Source of the DNA: Bin87 sp965232895
Lineage (GTDB): Bacteria > Chloroflexota > Dehalococcoidia > Lucifugimonadales > UBA3495
Assembly: GCA_965232895.1 (NCBI GenBank)
Contig: OZ247430.1
Span: 1,302,001-1,366,000, forward strand
Direction of reading: 5' to 3'
DNA length: 64,000 nt
Every line of letters starts with the position of its first letter. Position 1 is the stretch's first letter. Under the pieces are notes generated by a model. That model searched no databases, was not told the origin of the DNA, and saw only the letters and a list, made by a program, of their open reading frames with translations. The position numbers were made by a program, and so were the translations under genes. This document shows positions 41,774 to 50,400 of this stretch, in pieces.

Positions 41774-41795
41774 GGGCGGAATTTCCGCCCTTTTT
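41774..41795 (+). terminator. intrinsic terminator inside the aquaporin leader
   Basis: GGGCGGA/TCCGCCC stem with loop ATT (41774-41790) followed by TTTTT. It lies between the promoter at 41694 and the start at 41834, so it can act as an attenuator of the channel gene or end a short RNA. Confidence 0.65.
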
Positions 41796-41833
41796 GCATG
41801 TCTGACGGCCCGCCTTTTTATGGGAGATATTCC

Positions 41834-42499
41834 TTGCCCTCGCTAGGCCGACGGCTCCTCGCAGAGGCGGTGGGCACCGCTTTCCTGCTGATGACGGTGA
41901 TCGGCAGCGGCATCGCCGCCCAGCGGCTCAGCCCCGGCGACGTGGGGTTGCAGCTTTTCGAAAACGCCGTCGCCACCGCATTCGGGTTGATGGCCCTGAT
42001 CTGGGCATTCGGGCCGGTTTCCGGCGCGCACTTCAACCCGGCAGTGACCCTGGCTGATGTCGTCCTGCACGGTCGGTCGGTTCGCGAGGGCATCGCTTAC
42101 GTCGGGGCTCAGGTTGCCGGCGGTATAGTTGGCGCTGTTCTGGCCAACTTGATGTTCGCGTTGCCGCCGGTCACCTGGTCGGCAAAGGTGCGCAGCGGAC
42201 CGGATCTGTGGCTGGCAGAGGTCATCGCCACGCTGGGATTGCTCTTCGTGATCTTCCTCATCCCGAGGCATCGAGCGGTGGTTGTGCCGGTGGCGGTCGG
42301 CGCTTACATCGGTGCGGCGTATTTCTTCACGTCCTCCACCAGCTTCGCCAACCCAGCCGTAACGGTTGCTCGCATGTTTTCGGACACCTTCGCCGGGATT
42401 TACCCGGCATCCGCCCCGATTTTCATCGTGATGCAGCTGATCGGCGCGGGTCTCGCAATTGGGCTGGTTATCGTGCTGCGCGGCCGCCAGTCAGGCTGA
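41834..42499 (+). CDS. aquaporin/MIP family channel
   Basis: 221 residues from TTG 41834, with GGGAGAT 7-8 bases upstream; an in-frame ATG at 41798 would start right at the terminator T-run and has no ribosome site. Six membrane segments and two NPA boxes are seen: SGAHFNPAVTLADV and SSTSFANPAVTVARMFSDTF. The second box is followed by R as required. Selectivity (water, glycerol, arsenite) is not clear. The last 9 bases overlap the convergent DUF429 gene. Confidence 0.88.
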   Translation: MPSLGRRLLAEAVGTAFLLMTVIGSGIAAQRLSPGDVGLQLFENAVATAFGLMALIWAFGPVSGAHFNPAVTLADVVLHGRSVREGIAYVGAQVAGGIVGAVLANLMFALPPVTWSAKVRSGPDLWLAEVIATLGLLFVIFLIPRHRAVVVPVAVGAYIGAAYFFTSSTSFANPAVTVARMFSDTFAGIYPASAPIFIVMQLIGAGLAIGLVIVLRGRQSG

Positions 42500-43360
42500 A
42501 CCGTCAAAACCGTCGCGTCTCGGCACGTAAATCCAACCTTCCAAAGCGGCGTCCGGCAGCTCATCTCTGTTGGGATGGTGAAATCGGGACGGATCGCTGG
42601 CCCAAGCCGCCGCGCCGACGGACGCGACCACCGCGTCCAGGCAGTCGTCGTTGGCGCGGCAGGCCATCCGGACGCGGTCCAGGTTGGGCAGGTCAACCTG
42701 AGACGCCTCGGCCAAGGCGCCCAGGATTTGGTCACGCCTTTCCAGAGCGGATCGCCCCTTCTTGTATCCCTTGTACGGCAACCCAATCGATTTCAGGAGC
42801 GCACCCGGCATGAGCTCCAGGAGCGTTACCCTTTCTGAAGGTGCGCCGGTGGGTTCCAGGGGCGGCACGTGCCACCGGTCGGGACGCTCGTCGTGCCACT
42901 GCTGCAACACCTTGATCCCCTCGTAGGTCATCGGCAGCATGTTGGGGTTGACGGTATGCAGGGGCGAATAGCTTTCCCGATGATGGGTCAGATCGCCGGC
43001 GCGCTTGGGTTCGCGCTCGGAGAGCGGTAGCCCGGGCTGCTGATTCACGAATTCATCCCGCCCGTCGACGAACTCGGCTGCGGTCAGGCCGGATACCACT
43101 TGCCAGACGTCGGCCATATCCCGAGGAGATTGCTGGTGGGACAGGAATTCGGCGAACGCTCGCGGTACGCCAAACGGGAAGTCCAACGCCGCCACCGCGG
43201 GCGTCGGCACATGTGCCAGCGTGTGATAGAGGTCGTCGCGCCGCACCGGTTGCACGCTGTCCAGAAGCAACGCCCCATCGTCGGCGAGGCTCCCCGACGC
43301 CAGCCACGTATTGCGGTCGTCCCGATGACCGCTGAAGTCGACGCCGATTATCGTGGTCAT
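42491..43360 (-). CDS. DUF429 (RNase H-like) protein
   Basis: 289 residues. It begins IIGVDFSGHRDDRNTWLASG, the first strand and acidic residue of the RNase H-like fold in DUF429. AALDFPFGVPRAFAEFL, VTLLELMPGALLKSIGLPYKGYK and the late CRANDDCLDAVVASVGAAAWA with its acidic pair are family features. Function unknown; possible nuclease. Convergent with the aquaporin gene. Confidence 0.8.
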   Translation of the reverse strand: MTTIIGVDFSGHRDDRNTWLASGSLADDGALLLDSVQPVRRDDLYHTLAHVPTPAVAALDFPFGVPRAFAEFLSHQQSPRDMADVWQVVSGLTAAEFVDGRDEFVNQQPGLPLSEREPKRAGDLTHHRESYSPLHTVNPNMLPMTYEGIKVLQQWHDERPDRWHVPPLEPTGAPSERVTLLELMPGALLKSIGLPYKGYKKGRSALERRDQILGALAEASQVDLPNLDRVRMACRANDDCLDAVVASVGAAAWASDPSRFHHPNRDELPDAALEGWIYVPRRDGFDGSA

Positions 43361-43520
43361 AGTAGCGCTGAGGCCGCGCCGCGCCGGCCGATGGTGGCGG
43401 CTGTGCGGAGCCTCGCCCGCAGGTTGCGCCCCCGCACGAATTGGTTAGAATACACGGGGCGGATGTTAGCACACCGTCACCGGTCACCCTCATTCGCGCA
43501 ATCAAAGGAGCCAAAAGCGT

Positions 43521-44375
43521 ATGGATTACACCAAGCGACGGGAGCGGTATCGCGCCGTTCTGGCCGGGGATGTGTGCGTGCATCCCGGCTCCGTGTTTGA
43601 CCCGATTTCGGCCCGTGTCGCCGAGGACCTGGGTTTCGAGGTCGGCATGTTCGCCGGCTCCATCGCCAGCGGGACGGTGCTCGGCGCACCCGACTACGTG
43701 GTGCTGACCCTCAGCGAGTTCGCCCAGCAGATCTACCGCATCTGCCGCGCCGGCACACTGCCGCTGATGGTCGACGCTGACCACGGCTACGGCAACGCCC
43801 TGAGCGTAAAGCGCACGGTTGAGGAACTGGAAGCCTCGGGCGTCGCGGCGTTGACCATAGAAGATACCGTGCTCCCGATGCAATTCGGCGATGGCCCTCG
43901 CTACATATCGCTGGAGGAAGGCGTCGGCAAGATGAAAGCCGCGCTTTCCGGCCGTACGGACCCGAACCTGGTGGTCGCCGGTCGCACCAGCAGCATCAGC
44001 GAGGGGCTTGACGAGTGCATCCGCCGCGCGAAGGCCTACGAGGCTGCGGGCGTTGACGCCCTCTTCTTGGCCGGAGCCAGCACCAAAGCGCAAGTGGAAG
44101 CGGTCAATGCCGAGCTGAACATCCCGCTGCTCCTCGGCGGAGCCGGCGGCGAGTTGTCCGACAAGGCATGGCTTGGCCAGAACGGCGTGCGCGTTGCCTT
44201 GCAGGGCCACCTTTCATTCCAGGCTTCCATCAAGGCCGTGTACGACGTTATGAAGGCCCTGCGTGACGGCGTCGCCCCCGGAGACCTGCGTGACCAGTGT
44301 GCCTCCACCGAACTGATCGCCCAGGTCACGCGGAAGGACGATTACGACCAGCAAATTGCTGATTACCTGAAGTAA
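43521..44375 (+). CDS. isocitrate lyase/PEP mutase superfamily protein
   Basis: 284 residues. The barrel motifs GDVCVHPGSVFDPISARVAE, LMVDADHGYGNALSVKRTVEEL (D-x-D-x-G-Y-G metal site) and VAALTIEDTVLP are clear. The KKCGH-type catalytic loop after the IED strand is replaced by PMQFGDGPR, which rules out ordinary isocitrate lyase and fits oxaloacetate decarboxylase or phosphonate-related members. AGAF-type ALFLAGASTKAQVE follows. It may supply or remove an oxo acid together with the split ThDP enzyme at 48751, but this is distant. Confidence 0.85.
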   Translation: MDYTKRRERYRAVLAGDVCVHPGSVFDPISARVAEDLGFEVGMFAGSIASGTVLGAPDYVVLTLSEFAQQIYRICRAGTLPLMVDADHGYGNALSVKRTVEELEASGVAALTIEDTVLPMQFGDGPRYISLEEGVGKMKAALSGRTDPNLVVAGRTSSISEGLDECIRRAKAYEAAGVDALFLAGASTKAQVEAVNAELNIPLLLGGAGGELSDKAWLGQNGVRVALQGHLSFQASIKAVYDVMKALRDGVAPGDLRDQCASTELIAQVTRKDDYDQQIADYLK

Positions 44376-44426
44376 TCAGTCGGCTGGCAATCTATCAGTC
44401 ACCAACATTCAAGGAGGAAAGCAATC

Positions 44427-44816
44427 ATGGCTTTTGTTTGTAACCACCTGCACCTGCGGAGCGAAGATCCGGACAACGCCGCCAAGTTCTACGTCGACAA
44501 CTTCGGCGCGGAGATCGTCTCCACCAGGCCGCTGTCCAACACGATCTCGCACACCCTGGAGTTGGACGGGCAGCCCCTGCTCACGGTCTCCGGCGAGGCG
44601 GAAGGCGAAAACGCCGTGGCCGGGTCAACCCACCCGCGCTTTGGCCTCGACCATTTCGGCTTCCAGACCGACAACATCCAGGAAGCCTTCGAGCGGTTCA
44701 AGTCCAATGGGGCCAACATCATCTGCGAACCGTGGACCATGCCGTCAGGCTCCCAGGTGATGTTCGTGGAGGCGCCCGACAAGGTCAGCCTGGAGATCAT
44801 CCAGCGCCCCGACTAA
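44427..44816 (+). CDS. VOC family protein
   Basis: 129 residues with GGAGG 11 bases upstream of ATG. VNHLHLRS-type start (CNHLHLRSEDPDNAAKFYV), LDHFGFQTDNIQEAFERF and VSLEIIQRP supply the H, H and E positions of the metal site. Substrate unknown. It follows the PEP-mutase-family gene by 51 bases on the same strand and ends before a strong hairpin at 44839. Confidence 0.85.
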   Translation: MAFVCNHLHLRSEDPDNAAKFYVDNFGAEIVSTRPLSNTISHTLELDGQPLLTVSGEAEGENAVAGSTHPRFGLDHFGFQTDNIQEAFERFKSNGANIICEPWTMPSGSQVMFVEAPDKVSLEIIQRPD

Positions 44817-44838
44817 AGGGTAAACCCCGCTGATGCAA

Positions 44839-44872
44839 GAAGCCTCCGGGATCCAATGGACCCGGAGGCTTC
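44839..44872. terminator. strong hairpin between convergent genes
   Basis: GAAGCCTCCGGG (44839-44850) pairs perfectly with CCCGGAGGCTTC (44861-44872), loop of 10. It lies exactly between the converging VOC and solute-binding protein genes and likely serves both, though there is no long T-run. Confidence 0.6.
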
Positions 44873-44878
44873 GTCAAT

Positions 44879-46018
44879 TCAGAACGGGTACTGTAGTTCC
44901 CCTTCGGCCAACTCCTGCGGCCATACCACCACTTTGCGGCCGTGCTGACGCTGCACCAGCGCTACCGACCTGCCGATTTGCCGGCCCGCCTCGTCGATCT
45001 TGAAGCGACCATAGAACGTGGTGAAGTCCGCGTTCACCGCCACGTTCAAGAGCGCGTCGTCGTCCAGGTCTCCCGCCAGAGCGACGCACCGCTCGGCGAC
45101 CAGGCCCGCCGCCATGGCTTGCGCCATCGCATAGTCGACCGGTACGTTCGCGGCCGAGGCCCCATCGTTCAGCATCCGCAGCGCGTCGGCGGCGCCGGGG
45201 CCCACGTCGGGCGTGGGTATGCTGAAGGCCGGTTCCCATTGGCTGGGGCCCACGAACCCGTCGGCCGCTTCGCCCAGCAGTTCTTCAAACCCGGCGATGG
45301 GAGTCGCGATCACCGCGGCGAGCCCGATGTTGCTCCGGTTCGGGAGCCTCGCCAGCGCCCGGGCGGTGCCAATGTCGTGGCGGATGCGCCCCACGGTTAC
45401 GACCAGGTCCGGTTGCTGTTCGGCCACGTGCCGGGCTATCTCGGTAAAACTCACCTGCGTCGGACGGTAGCGCAGATCCAGTACCGTGGTGAACCCAAGG
45501 TCGTGAGCCGCCGTTTCAGCTCCCCGCGCCACCAGCCGGGCGAACGCGCCGGTGTCTATCCGCAGTATCACCAGCCGGTTGGCCTCGGGGTTCGCCTGCC
45601 GAACCAATTCCGGCGCGCCTACCAGGTACTGGTCGGCCGGCGTCAGGATGCTGATCACCTTGCGAAACCCGCGGGCGTAGTGCGCGTCGCCGGCGCCGCC
45701 GTGGTTCCAGATGACTCGGCCGTGGGACTCGGCGACCTCCGCCGCTGCCGTGGTCAATCCGGCGGAATACGGTCCAAACAACAGGTCAACGTTGTCATCC
45801 GTGATCAACCGTTCCGTGGCCCGCCGCGTATTGTCCGCCGCGCTGCCGTCGTCGTAGCTGACCAGGGTGACCGGAAGTTTGGCGTCTCCCACTGCAAGTC
45901 CGCCCTGCTGGTTAACGTAATCAACCCACGCGGTGAGGCCAGCCAGGGCCTGCTGGCCCTGCGTGGAGAATTGGCCGGTCAGCGATGCTGAGATTCCGGC
46001 TTTAACGGTTACCGCCAT
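44879..46018 (-). CDS. LivJ-type (Peripla_BP_6) ligand-binding protein without signal peptide
   Basis: 379 residues. It opens MAVTVKAGISASLTGQFSTQ, the first strand of the type I periplasmic binding fold. VDYVNQQGGLAVG, LISYDDGS-like VTLVSYDDGSAADNTRRA and LLFGPYSAGLTTAAAEVAE continue the family pattern. No signal peptide or lipobox precedes the fold, so it may stay in the cytosol as a sensor; permease genes are absent nearby. It starts 12 bases after the FIST gene, so they form an operon. Confidence 0.82.
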   Translation of the reverse strand: MAVTVKAGISASLTGQFSTQGQQALAGLTAWVDYVNQQGGLAVGDAKLPVTLVSYDDGSAADNTRRATERLITDDNVDLLFGPYSAGLTTAAAEVAESHGRVIWNHGGAGDAHYARGFRKVISILTPADQYLVGAPELVRQANPEANRLVILRIDTGAFARLVARGAETAAHDLGFTTVLDLRYRPTQVSFTEIARHVAEQQPDLVVTVGRIRHDIGTARALARLPNRSNIGLAAVIATPIAGFEELLGEAADGFVGPSQWEPAFSIPTPDVGPGAADALRMLNDGASAANVPVDYAMAQAMAAGLVAERCVALAGDLDDDALLNVAVNADFTTFYGRFKIDEAGRQIGRSVALVQRQHGRKVVVWPQELAEGELQYPF

Positions 46019-46030
46019 CGACCTGATCTC

Positions 46031-47221
46031 CTACGCGCGCGGGCGGAAAATCCCGAAACTGCTGGTGTATCCGTGCAGGAAGGTGGTCCCGCTCACCGGC
46101 CCGATTTCTCCGTTGCAGAAGAAACCGCCCAGCGGCACGGCCGCGCCGACCTTGTCGTGGAACACCTCGGTGTCGTGATTGGGACGGCCGTACAGGTACT
46201 TGCCCCTGCCCAGGCACGAAAACAGCAGCGCCCCGTGAGCGGGATTCTCCCGGTTGTCCACCGCGTAGCGTTCCAGCACCGCGGTCAGGTCGTCGGCCGA
46301 GGTGTCGGCGTCCCGCAGGTGAAACTGCACCAGTTGGCCTTCCTTCAACATCTCGCCGATGGCCAGGACACCGCTCCTCTGGTCCATTCCCATGACGTTG
46401 CGGATCAGGAAATCGCCCTGCTGCGGCTCGTCGATCAGCGCATCCATCACGACGCCCAGGAACAGGGAACTCTGCATCAGGTCCCGGTCACGTTGGTCTG
46501 CGCCCTGGAACAGGGTGCGGAGCACGTTCATGGGAGGCTGTCCGTCCAGTTCGACGAGGAAGTTGCGGTCGCTGCGCGTGATGTGCATCGGGGAGCCGAT
46601 GGGCCGGCACCCCTGGGCGACCACCGTTTCGACCACAATGTTTCCCGACAGCGCCACGCCTACCGCCCCGGAGTCGTGGTAGTCGCGGCCCAGGAACAGG
46701 CCGTTCTGACGGGCGCCCTGCGCCGCGCTGGCCAATCCGCCGATCTTGGCGGCGGTGGGATAGGCGTAGTCCATTCCCAGCAGAAGGTCCTGCGCGGGGA
46801 ACGACATCGGGTCGGCCAGCAGTACGAACTGTGGCTGGTCCGCCGGATCCACGCTCAACGCCTGGTGCCAGTCGTCCGGGGCGGCGTCCAGGCTGGGGAG
46901 ATCGTCGCCTTCCAGGCGGATCGGGTGGATGGCAACGCCGGGCAGGCTGGCCGCGGTCACGGACACCGCCGGTTCCTGTTCGATCTCGGTTCCGCCGCCG
47001 ATGATCCCACCGCCGGAGCAACCCAGCACCAGGGCCTGATGTCCGAGGAGTTCGGCCACCAGCTCGGGCAGGTTGGCGTAGTCCGAAGAGTATTCCGACG
47101 ATGCGAAAACAACCACCAGGTCTGCCGCCATGTCGCCCATGTTCTCGCGTATGGAAGCTGCGCATTCGGAGAGAGCGGCGCGCAGGCTGTTCTGTTGAGA
47201 TAGCGCAGAAGCCCACTGCAT
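46031..47221 (-). CDS. FIST N/C domain ligand-sensing protein
   Basis: 396 residues from ATG 47221 (GAGGTG 7 bases upstream). The FIST N-terminal region shows LVVVFASSEYSSDYANLPELV and VLGCSGGGIIGGGTEIE; the C-terminal part has HGALLFSCLGRGKYLYG and PLGGFFCNGEIGPVSGTTFLHGYT. FIST domains are predicted to bind small ligands such as amino acids and usually act in signalling. It is followed in the same operon by a solute-binding protein without a secretion signal. Confidence 0.88.
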   Translation of the reverse strand: MQWASALSQQNSLRAALSECAASIRENMGDMAADLVVVFASSEYSSDYANLPELVAELLGHQALVLGCSGGGIIGGGTEIEQEPAVSVTAASLPGVAIHPIRLEGDDLPSLDAAPDDWHQALSVDPADQPQFVLLADPMSFPAQDLLLGMDYAYPTAAKIGGLASAAQGARQNGLFLGRDYHDSGAVGVALSGNIVVETVVAQGCRPIGSPMHITRSDRNFLVELDGQPPMNVLRTLFQGADQRDRDLMQSSLFLGVVMDALIDEPQQGDFLIRNVMGMDQRSGVLAIGEMLKEGQLVQFHLRDADTSADDLTAVLERYAVDNRENPAHGALLFSCLGRGKYLYGRPNHDTEVFHDKVGAAVPLGGFFCNGEIGPVSGTTFLHGYTSSFGIFRPRA

Positions 47222-47370
47222 AGTAAACACCTCTACAGGGCTGTTTTCAGCCCCAATCTACAGGCTGTCCAGTTTGGAGCGAGTATAGCATAGGGCATCT
47301 CGTGGCAAGGGTGACGCCGCGCTCGCCAGGGCCTTTTCAAAGTCCCCGACGGTGGCATGCAATCCCGATC

Positions 47371-47417
47371 GTCATTCCTGCGAAAGCAGGAATGACGGCG
47401 ATGGTGCGATTGCCCTG
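47371..47417. repeat. half-copy of the 152-bp MITE-like repeat
   Basis: It contains the GTCATTCCTG/CAGGAATGAC hairpin and the right terminal TGCGATTGCCCTG of the element, but not the left half. It lies in the 280-base gene-free stretch between the FIST gene and the next gene. Confidence 0.7.
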
Positions 47418-47500
47418 ATGTGCCGGGGCCAGCATGGACGCTGCGCAGCGACTTTGCTAAACTTCCGCACACTACCGGTTTACTCTCAGGAGCATTGGCA

Positions 47501-48424
47501 ATGAAAAAGGTTGTAAGTGAAATCAGCGGCGTGGTGTTCAGCCTGCCGTGGCTGGTTGCCCGCGACGAGGGCCTGTTCGAGGCCGAGGGCATCGACATGG
47601 AGTTCGTCACCGCGCTGAACAGCGGCAGGGTTGCGCCCACCGAAAATCCGGAAGACGTGAACCCGATCCTCGGCCACGTGGCATTCGAGGATGCGCAGGT
47701 GTCGATCTACCGCGCTTGAGAAGAGGGTCAGGTCCGTCGGGCCTATGAAAGCAAGCAGGGCGCGCGCATCATCGCCCTCCGTTCGGCAGTCGCCACTCAG
47801 GCGATCCTGGTGCATCCGGATTCCCCCCACTACTACCCCGGTACGCTGGGCGACAAACCGGTCGCCGTGCAGTTCCACGCCGGGTCCCACTACGTCGCGA
47901 TCAGGCTGCTGTCGGGTTATCTGCCCGAGGACAAGCTGAAACTCGTCCATTACGGCTCTCCCCAATTCCGGTTCGAGGCGCTCATGAACGGCGAGGTCGC
48001 GGCCGCCGCGCTGATGGAGCCCTGGATCACCCTGGCCGAAAAGCTGGGCTGCCGCCCGGTGTGCGAAGGTCATTACCTGGGCGCCGAGAACGCCAGCGAC
48101 AACATGGACGAGGAAACGTTCGCCGCCATCAACCGCGCCGTCGCGAAAGCGGTGGACCGGATCAACGCCGACAAGCGCAAGTACCTCCGGTATCTCATCG
48201 AAGAGCCGCGGTTCGCGGCGGTGGCGGCGGGTTACGGCGGCATCACGCCCGAAGACTTCCACCTGCCTCGCCTGCGCTACTCCTACAACACCCCCTACAC
48301 CGACGAGATCGTCGAGGACACCTACCACTGGATGGTGCGCTGGGGCTTGCTGGATGGCGCCGCGTGCAGCGCCGACCTCGTGGACAATCGCCTGGCTGAA
48401 CCGGCCGTCGCCGCCGACGATTAG
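47501..48424 (+). CDS. NMT1/THI5-like solute-binding protein crossed by an in-frame TGA
   Basis: Starts at ATG 47501 with AGGAG 9 bases upstream. Codons run open to TGA 47717-47719 after VSIYRA, then stay open in the same frame (EEGQVRRAYESKQG onward) to TAG at 48422-48424, 307 codons in all. EGIDMEFVTALNSG, AVQFHAGSHYVAIRLL and NGEVAAAALMEPWI match the NMT1/SsuA-like binding fold on both sides of the TGA. No other stop or frameshift exists. The TGA is either selenocysteine (a hairpin follows at 47730) or a recent nonsense change or base error. No signal peptide is evident. Confidence 0.7.
47730..47744 (+). promoter_or_regulatory. SECIS-like hairpin after in-frame TGA
   Basis: AGGTCC pairs with GGGCCT (one G-T pair) around a GTC loop. 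The loop starts 17 bases after the TGA and opens with G, which agrees with the bacterial SECIS rules of distance (about 16-37) and a G at the loop start. The stem is short, so chance is possible. Confidence 0.35.
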
Positions 48425-48493
48425 CCGGTCGATGGCGCCGACACCGCCGGTCGCCTCCTTACGTCGAACATCTCAATACCAAGCGTCGCCGGC

Positions 48494-48645
48494 CAGGGCA
48501 ATCGCATCATAGGCTCCACGCCCGTCACTCCGGCGAAAGCCGGAGTCCATTGGTCATAGAATGAACAAATTTGAAGCGTATTTAACGATTTTGATCACTG
48601 GATTCCTGCTTGCGCAGGAATGACGGCGATGGTGCGATTGCCCTG
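48494..48645 (+). repeat. 152-bp MITE-like repeat, copy A
   Basis: Bounded by CAGGGCAATCGCA and its exact complement TGCGATTGCCCTG. Inside are two hairpins, ACTCCGGC/GCCGGAGT and ATTCCTGC/GCAGGAAT, with a variable middle. Same length as copies at 49993, 50401 and 56699. No coding capacity. Confidence 0.85.
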
Positions 48646-48750
48646 CGTCGCCGGCGCGATCGGTTGACGCCAAATAGCGCGCCGGGTATACCTGTTGACG
48701 GCAACCCGGCGCTCCCGTTTGCCCCAAACATCTCGAGGCAGGTATCACCC

Positions 48751-49260
48751 ATGGCCGAATTGAGTCCCGCCCGCATCCTGGCGGAGTTGAAGAACAATGG
48801 CGCCACCCACGTGGTGTGGCTTCCCGACAGCGAGACCAACTTCCTGTACGTGTTGATGAGCGAGGAGCCCAGCATAGACCTCGTGCCCGTCAGCCGGGAG
48901 GGTCACGCTTTCTCCACTGCCGCGGGGCTGGCCGCCGGTGGCAAGAAGCCGGTCATTCTCATCCAGAATACCGGCATGATGGAGTCCGGCGATTCGCTGC
49001 GCGGTTGGGGCCTGGGCATGAACGTTCCGGTGGTGATGATGGTCGGGTATCGGGGGTGGACCCGACACGGAGTTATCACCGACACCGCCGCCTTCTACAC
49101 GGAACGCTTCCTCCACGCGTTCAACATCAACTATTACCTGGTCGAGTCCGACGAGGACGCCGACCGCATCTCCATCGCCTTTGCCGAGGCGCAGCGGGAG
49201 AAACGCCCCGTGGCCGTCCTCGTTGGCGACGAGTACCACGGCTTCAACGTCAGCCGCTGA
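48751..49260 (+). CDS. ThDP-dependent decarboxylase, N-terminal (PYR) subunit (sulfopyruvate/phosphonopyruvate decarboxylase alpha-like)
   Basis: 169 residues. ILAELKNNGATHVVWLPDSE, then LVPVSREGHAFSTAAGLAAGGKKPVILIQNTG (the conserved glutamate before GHA activates ThDP) and GMNVPVVMMVGYRGW match ComD-type subunits and the N-half of phosphonopyruvate decarboxylase. The partner PP subunit is 45 bases downstream. The pair should decarboxylate a 3-sulfo- or 3-phosphono-pyruvate or a similar 2-oxo acid. Substrate not settled. Confidence 0.85.
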   Translation: MAELSPARILAELKNNGATHVVWLPDSETNFLYVLMSEEPSIDLVPVSREGHAFSTAAGLAAGGKKPVILIQNTGMMESGDSLRGWGLGMNVPVVMMVGYRGWTRHGVITDTAAFYTERFLHAFNINYYLVESDEDADRISIAFAEAQREKRPVAVLVGDEYHGFNVSR

Positions 49261-49304
49261 TCAACGCAGATAGCTGATCAACGCAGATAACGGATGTGAC
49301 CATC

Positions 49305-49889
49305 ATGATGAAAACTGCGGAAATGCTGGAAATTTTCAACAGGCATCGCGGCGACGCGGTGGTGATACCCGGCCGCGGCGGCCGGTTCTGGGTCGAGATG
49401 AGCGAGCAACCCAATCGAGACCTGCCCCTGGGCGACCCGGCCATGGGTGGGCACGCTTCCTTCGCGCTGGGCCTGGCCCTCGCCATCCCGGACCAGCGGG
49501 TTGTGTTGTTCGACTCGGAAGGCGACGTGCTGATGGGCATGGGCGCTCTGCCCACCGTCGCCGAGAAGGCGCCGTCCAACCTCTACCATTTCATGCTGGA
49601 CAATGGCGTGTATGCCACCACCGGCGGGCAGCCGGTGCCCAACTCTGAGCAGATGGAATACGACGTGGTCGCCCAGGGCTGCGGCTACCCCGCCACCTAT
49701 GCCATCGACAACCTGGAAGATTTCGCGAGCCAGATTGAGGAGATCCTCAGCCAGCCCGGCCCGGTGTTCGTCGCCCTGAAAATCGACCCCGAAATCATCA
49801 ACGAGCCCATCAACGCGCGCCCGCAGTGGCAGCGGAAGACCCGCAACCAGGCCGTCGCCGACATGCAGGCTGAGCTGGGTATTGGGTGA
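49305..49889 (+). CDS. ThDP-dependent decarboxylase, C-terminal (PP) subunit (ComE/phosphonopyruvate decarboxylase beta-like)
   Basis: 194 residues. MGGHASFALGLALAIPDQRVVLFDSEGDVLMGMGAL and the N in YHFMLDNGVYATTGGQ form the ThDP-Mg motif (G-D-x ... N). CGYPATYAIDNLEDFASQ and GPVFVALKID are the closing strands. It complements the PYR subunit encoded upstream. The 45 bases between hold two tandem copies of a 17-base unit (GCTGATCAACGCAGATA), the first spanning the upstream stop. Confidence 0.85.
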   Translation: MMKTAEMLEIFNRHRGDAVVIPGRGGRFWVEMSEQPNRDLPLGDPAMGGHASFALGLALAIPDQRVVLFDSEGDVLMGMGALPTVAEKAPSNLYHFMLDNGVYATTGGQPVPNSEQMEYDVVAQGCGYPATYAIDNLEDFASQIEEILSQPGPVFVALKIDPEIINEPINARPQWQRKTRNQAVADMQAELGIG

Positions 49890-49992
49890 GCGGGCGGCTA
49901 TTGGCTTGATGCGATTCGGGCGAAAACGCTCACGGGTGCCCAGTTTGGGTCGTTCATCAGAATCAGGATTTCCAGGATTATGGGATTGAGAC

Positions 49993-50144
49993 CGGGGCAA
50001 TCACACCATCGCCGTCATTCCGGCGCAAGCTGGAATCCAGTAATCGAATTCGTCAAATACACTTCAAATTCTTGCATGCTATGACTAATGGACTCCGGCT
50101 TGCACCGGAGTGACGGGCGTGGAGCCTATGCTGCGATTGCCCTG
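49993..50144 (-). repeat. 152-bp MITE-like repeat, copy C (reverse orientation)
   Basis: Reverse copy of the element at 48494 with the same ends (one mismatch in the left end) and hairpins. It is itself flanked by an inverted pair of a different repeat, CAGGATTTCCAGGATTATGG-like at 49963 and its rough complement near 50190-50220. Confidence 0.8.
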
Positions 50145-50400
50145 GGATTGAAACCATTTGGGGCAGATCGCTTCCAATCCGGATAATCCATAAATCCGGC
50201 AAACCCCGATTCTCACGATTCACGAAAATGGGTGCGCGTGGGAAGTTGCGGCGGTTGCGGCGGTAATGTACATTGCCCGGCCAGCGGTTGCCGGCTTTGC
50301 CGGGAGGGTACCCGCCTCCGGCTATCAAGAGGCTGAACTATGATGCCCACGCTCGTGAGTAGAACCCTGAAAGGGATGGGCAAAGCCCTCGGCGCACCCC

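Noticed and set aside
43053..44210. Minus-strand frame spanning two genes
   Set aside because: It crosses the DUF429 gene in another frame and the antisense of the PEP-mutase-family gene; no motif.
49256..49289. Two tandem 17-base units between the ThDP subunit genes
   Set aside because: Only two copies, one overlapping the stop codon; too little to call a regulatory site.
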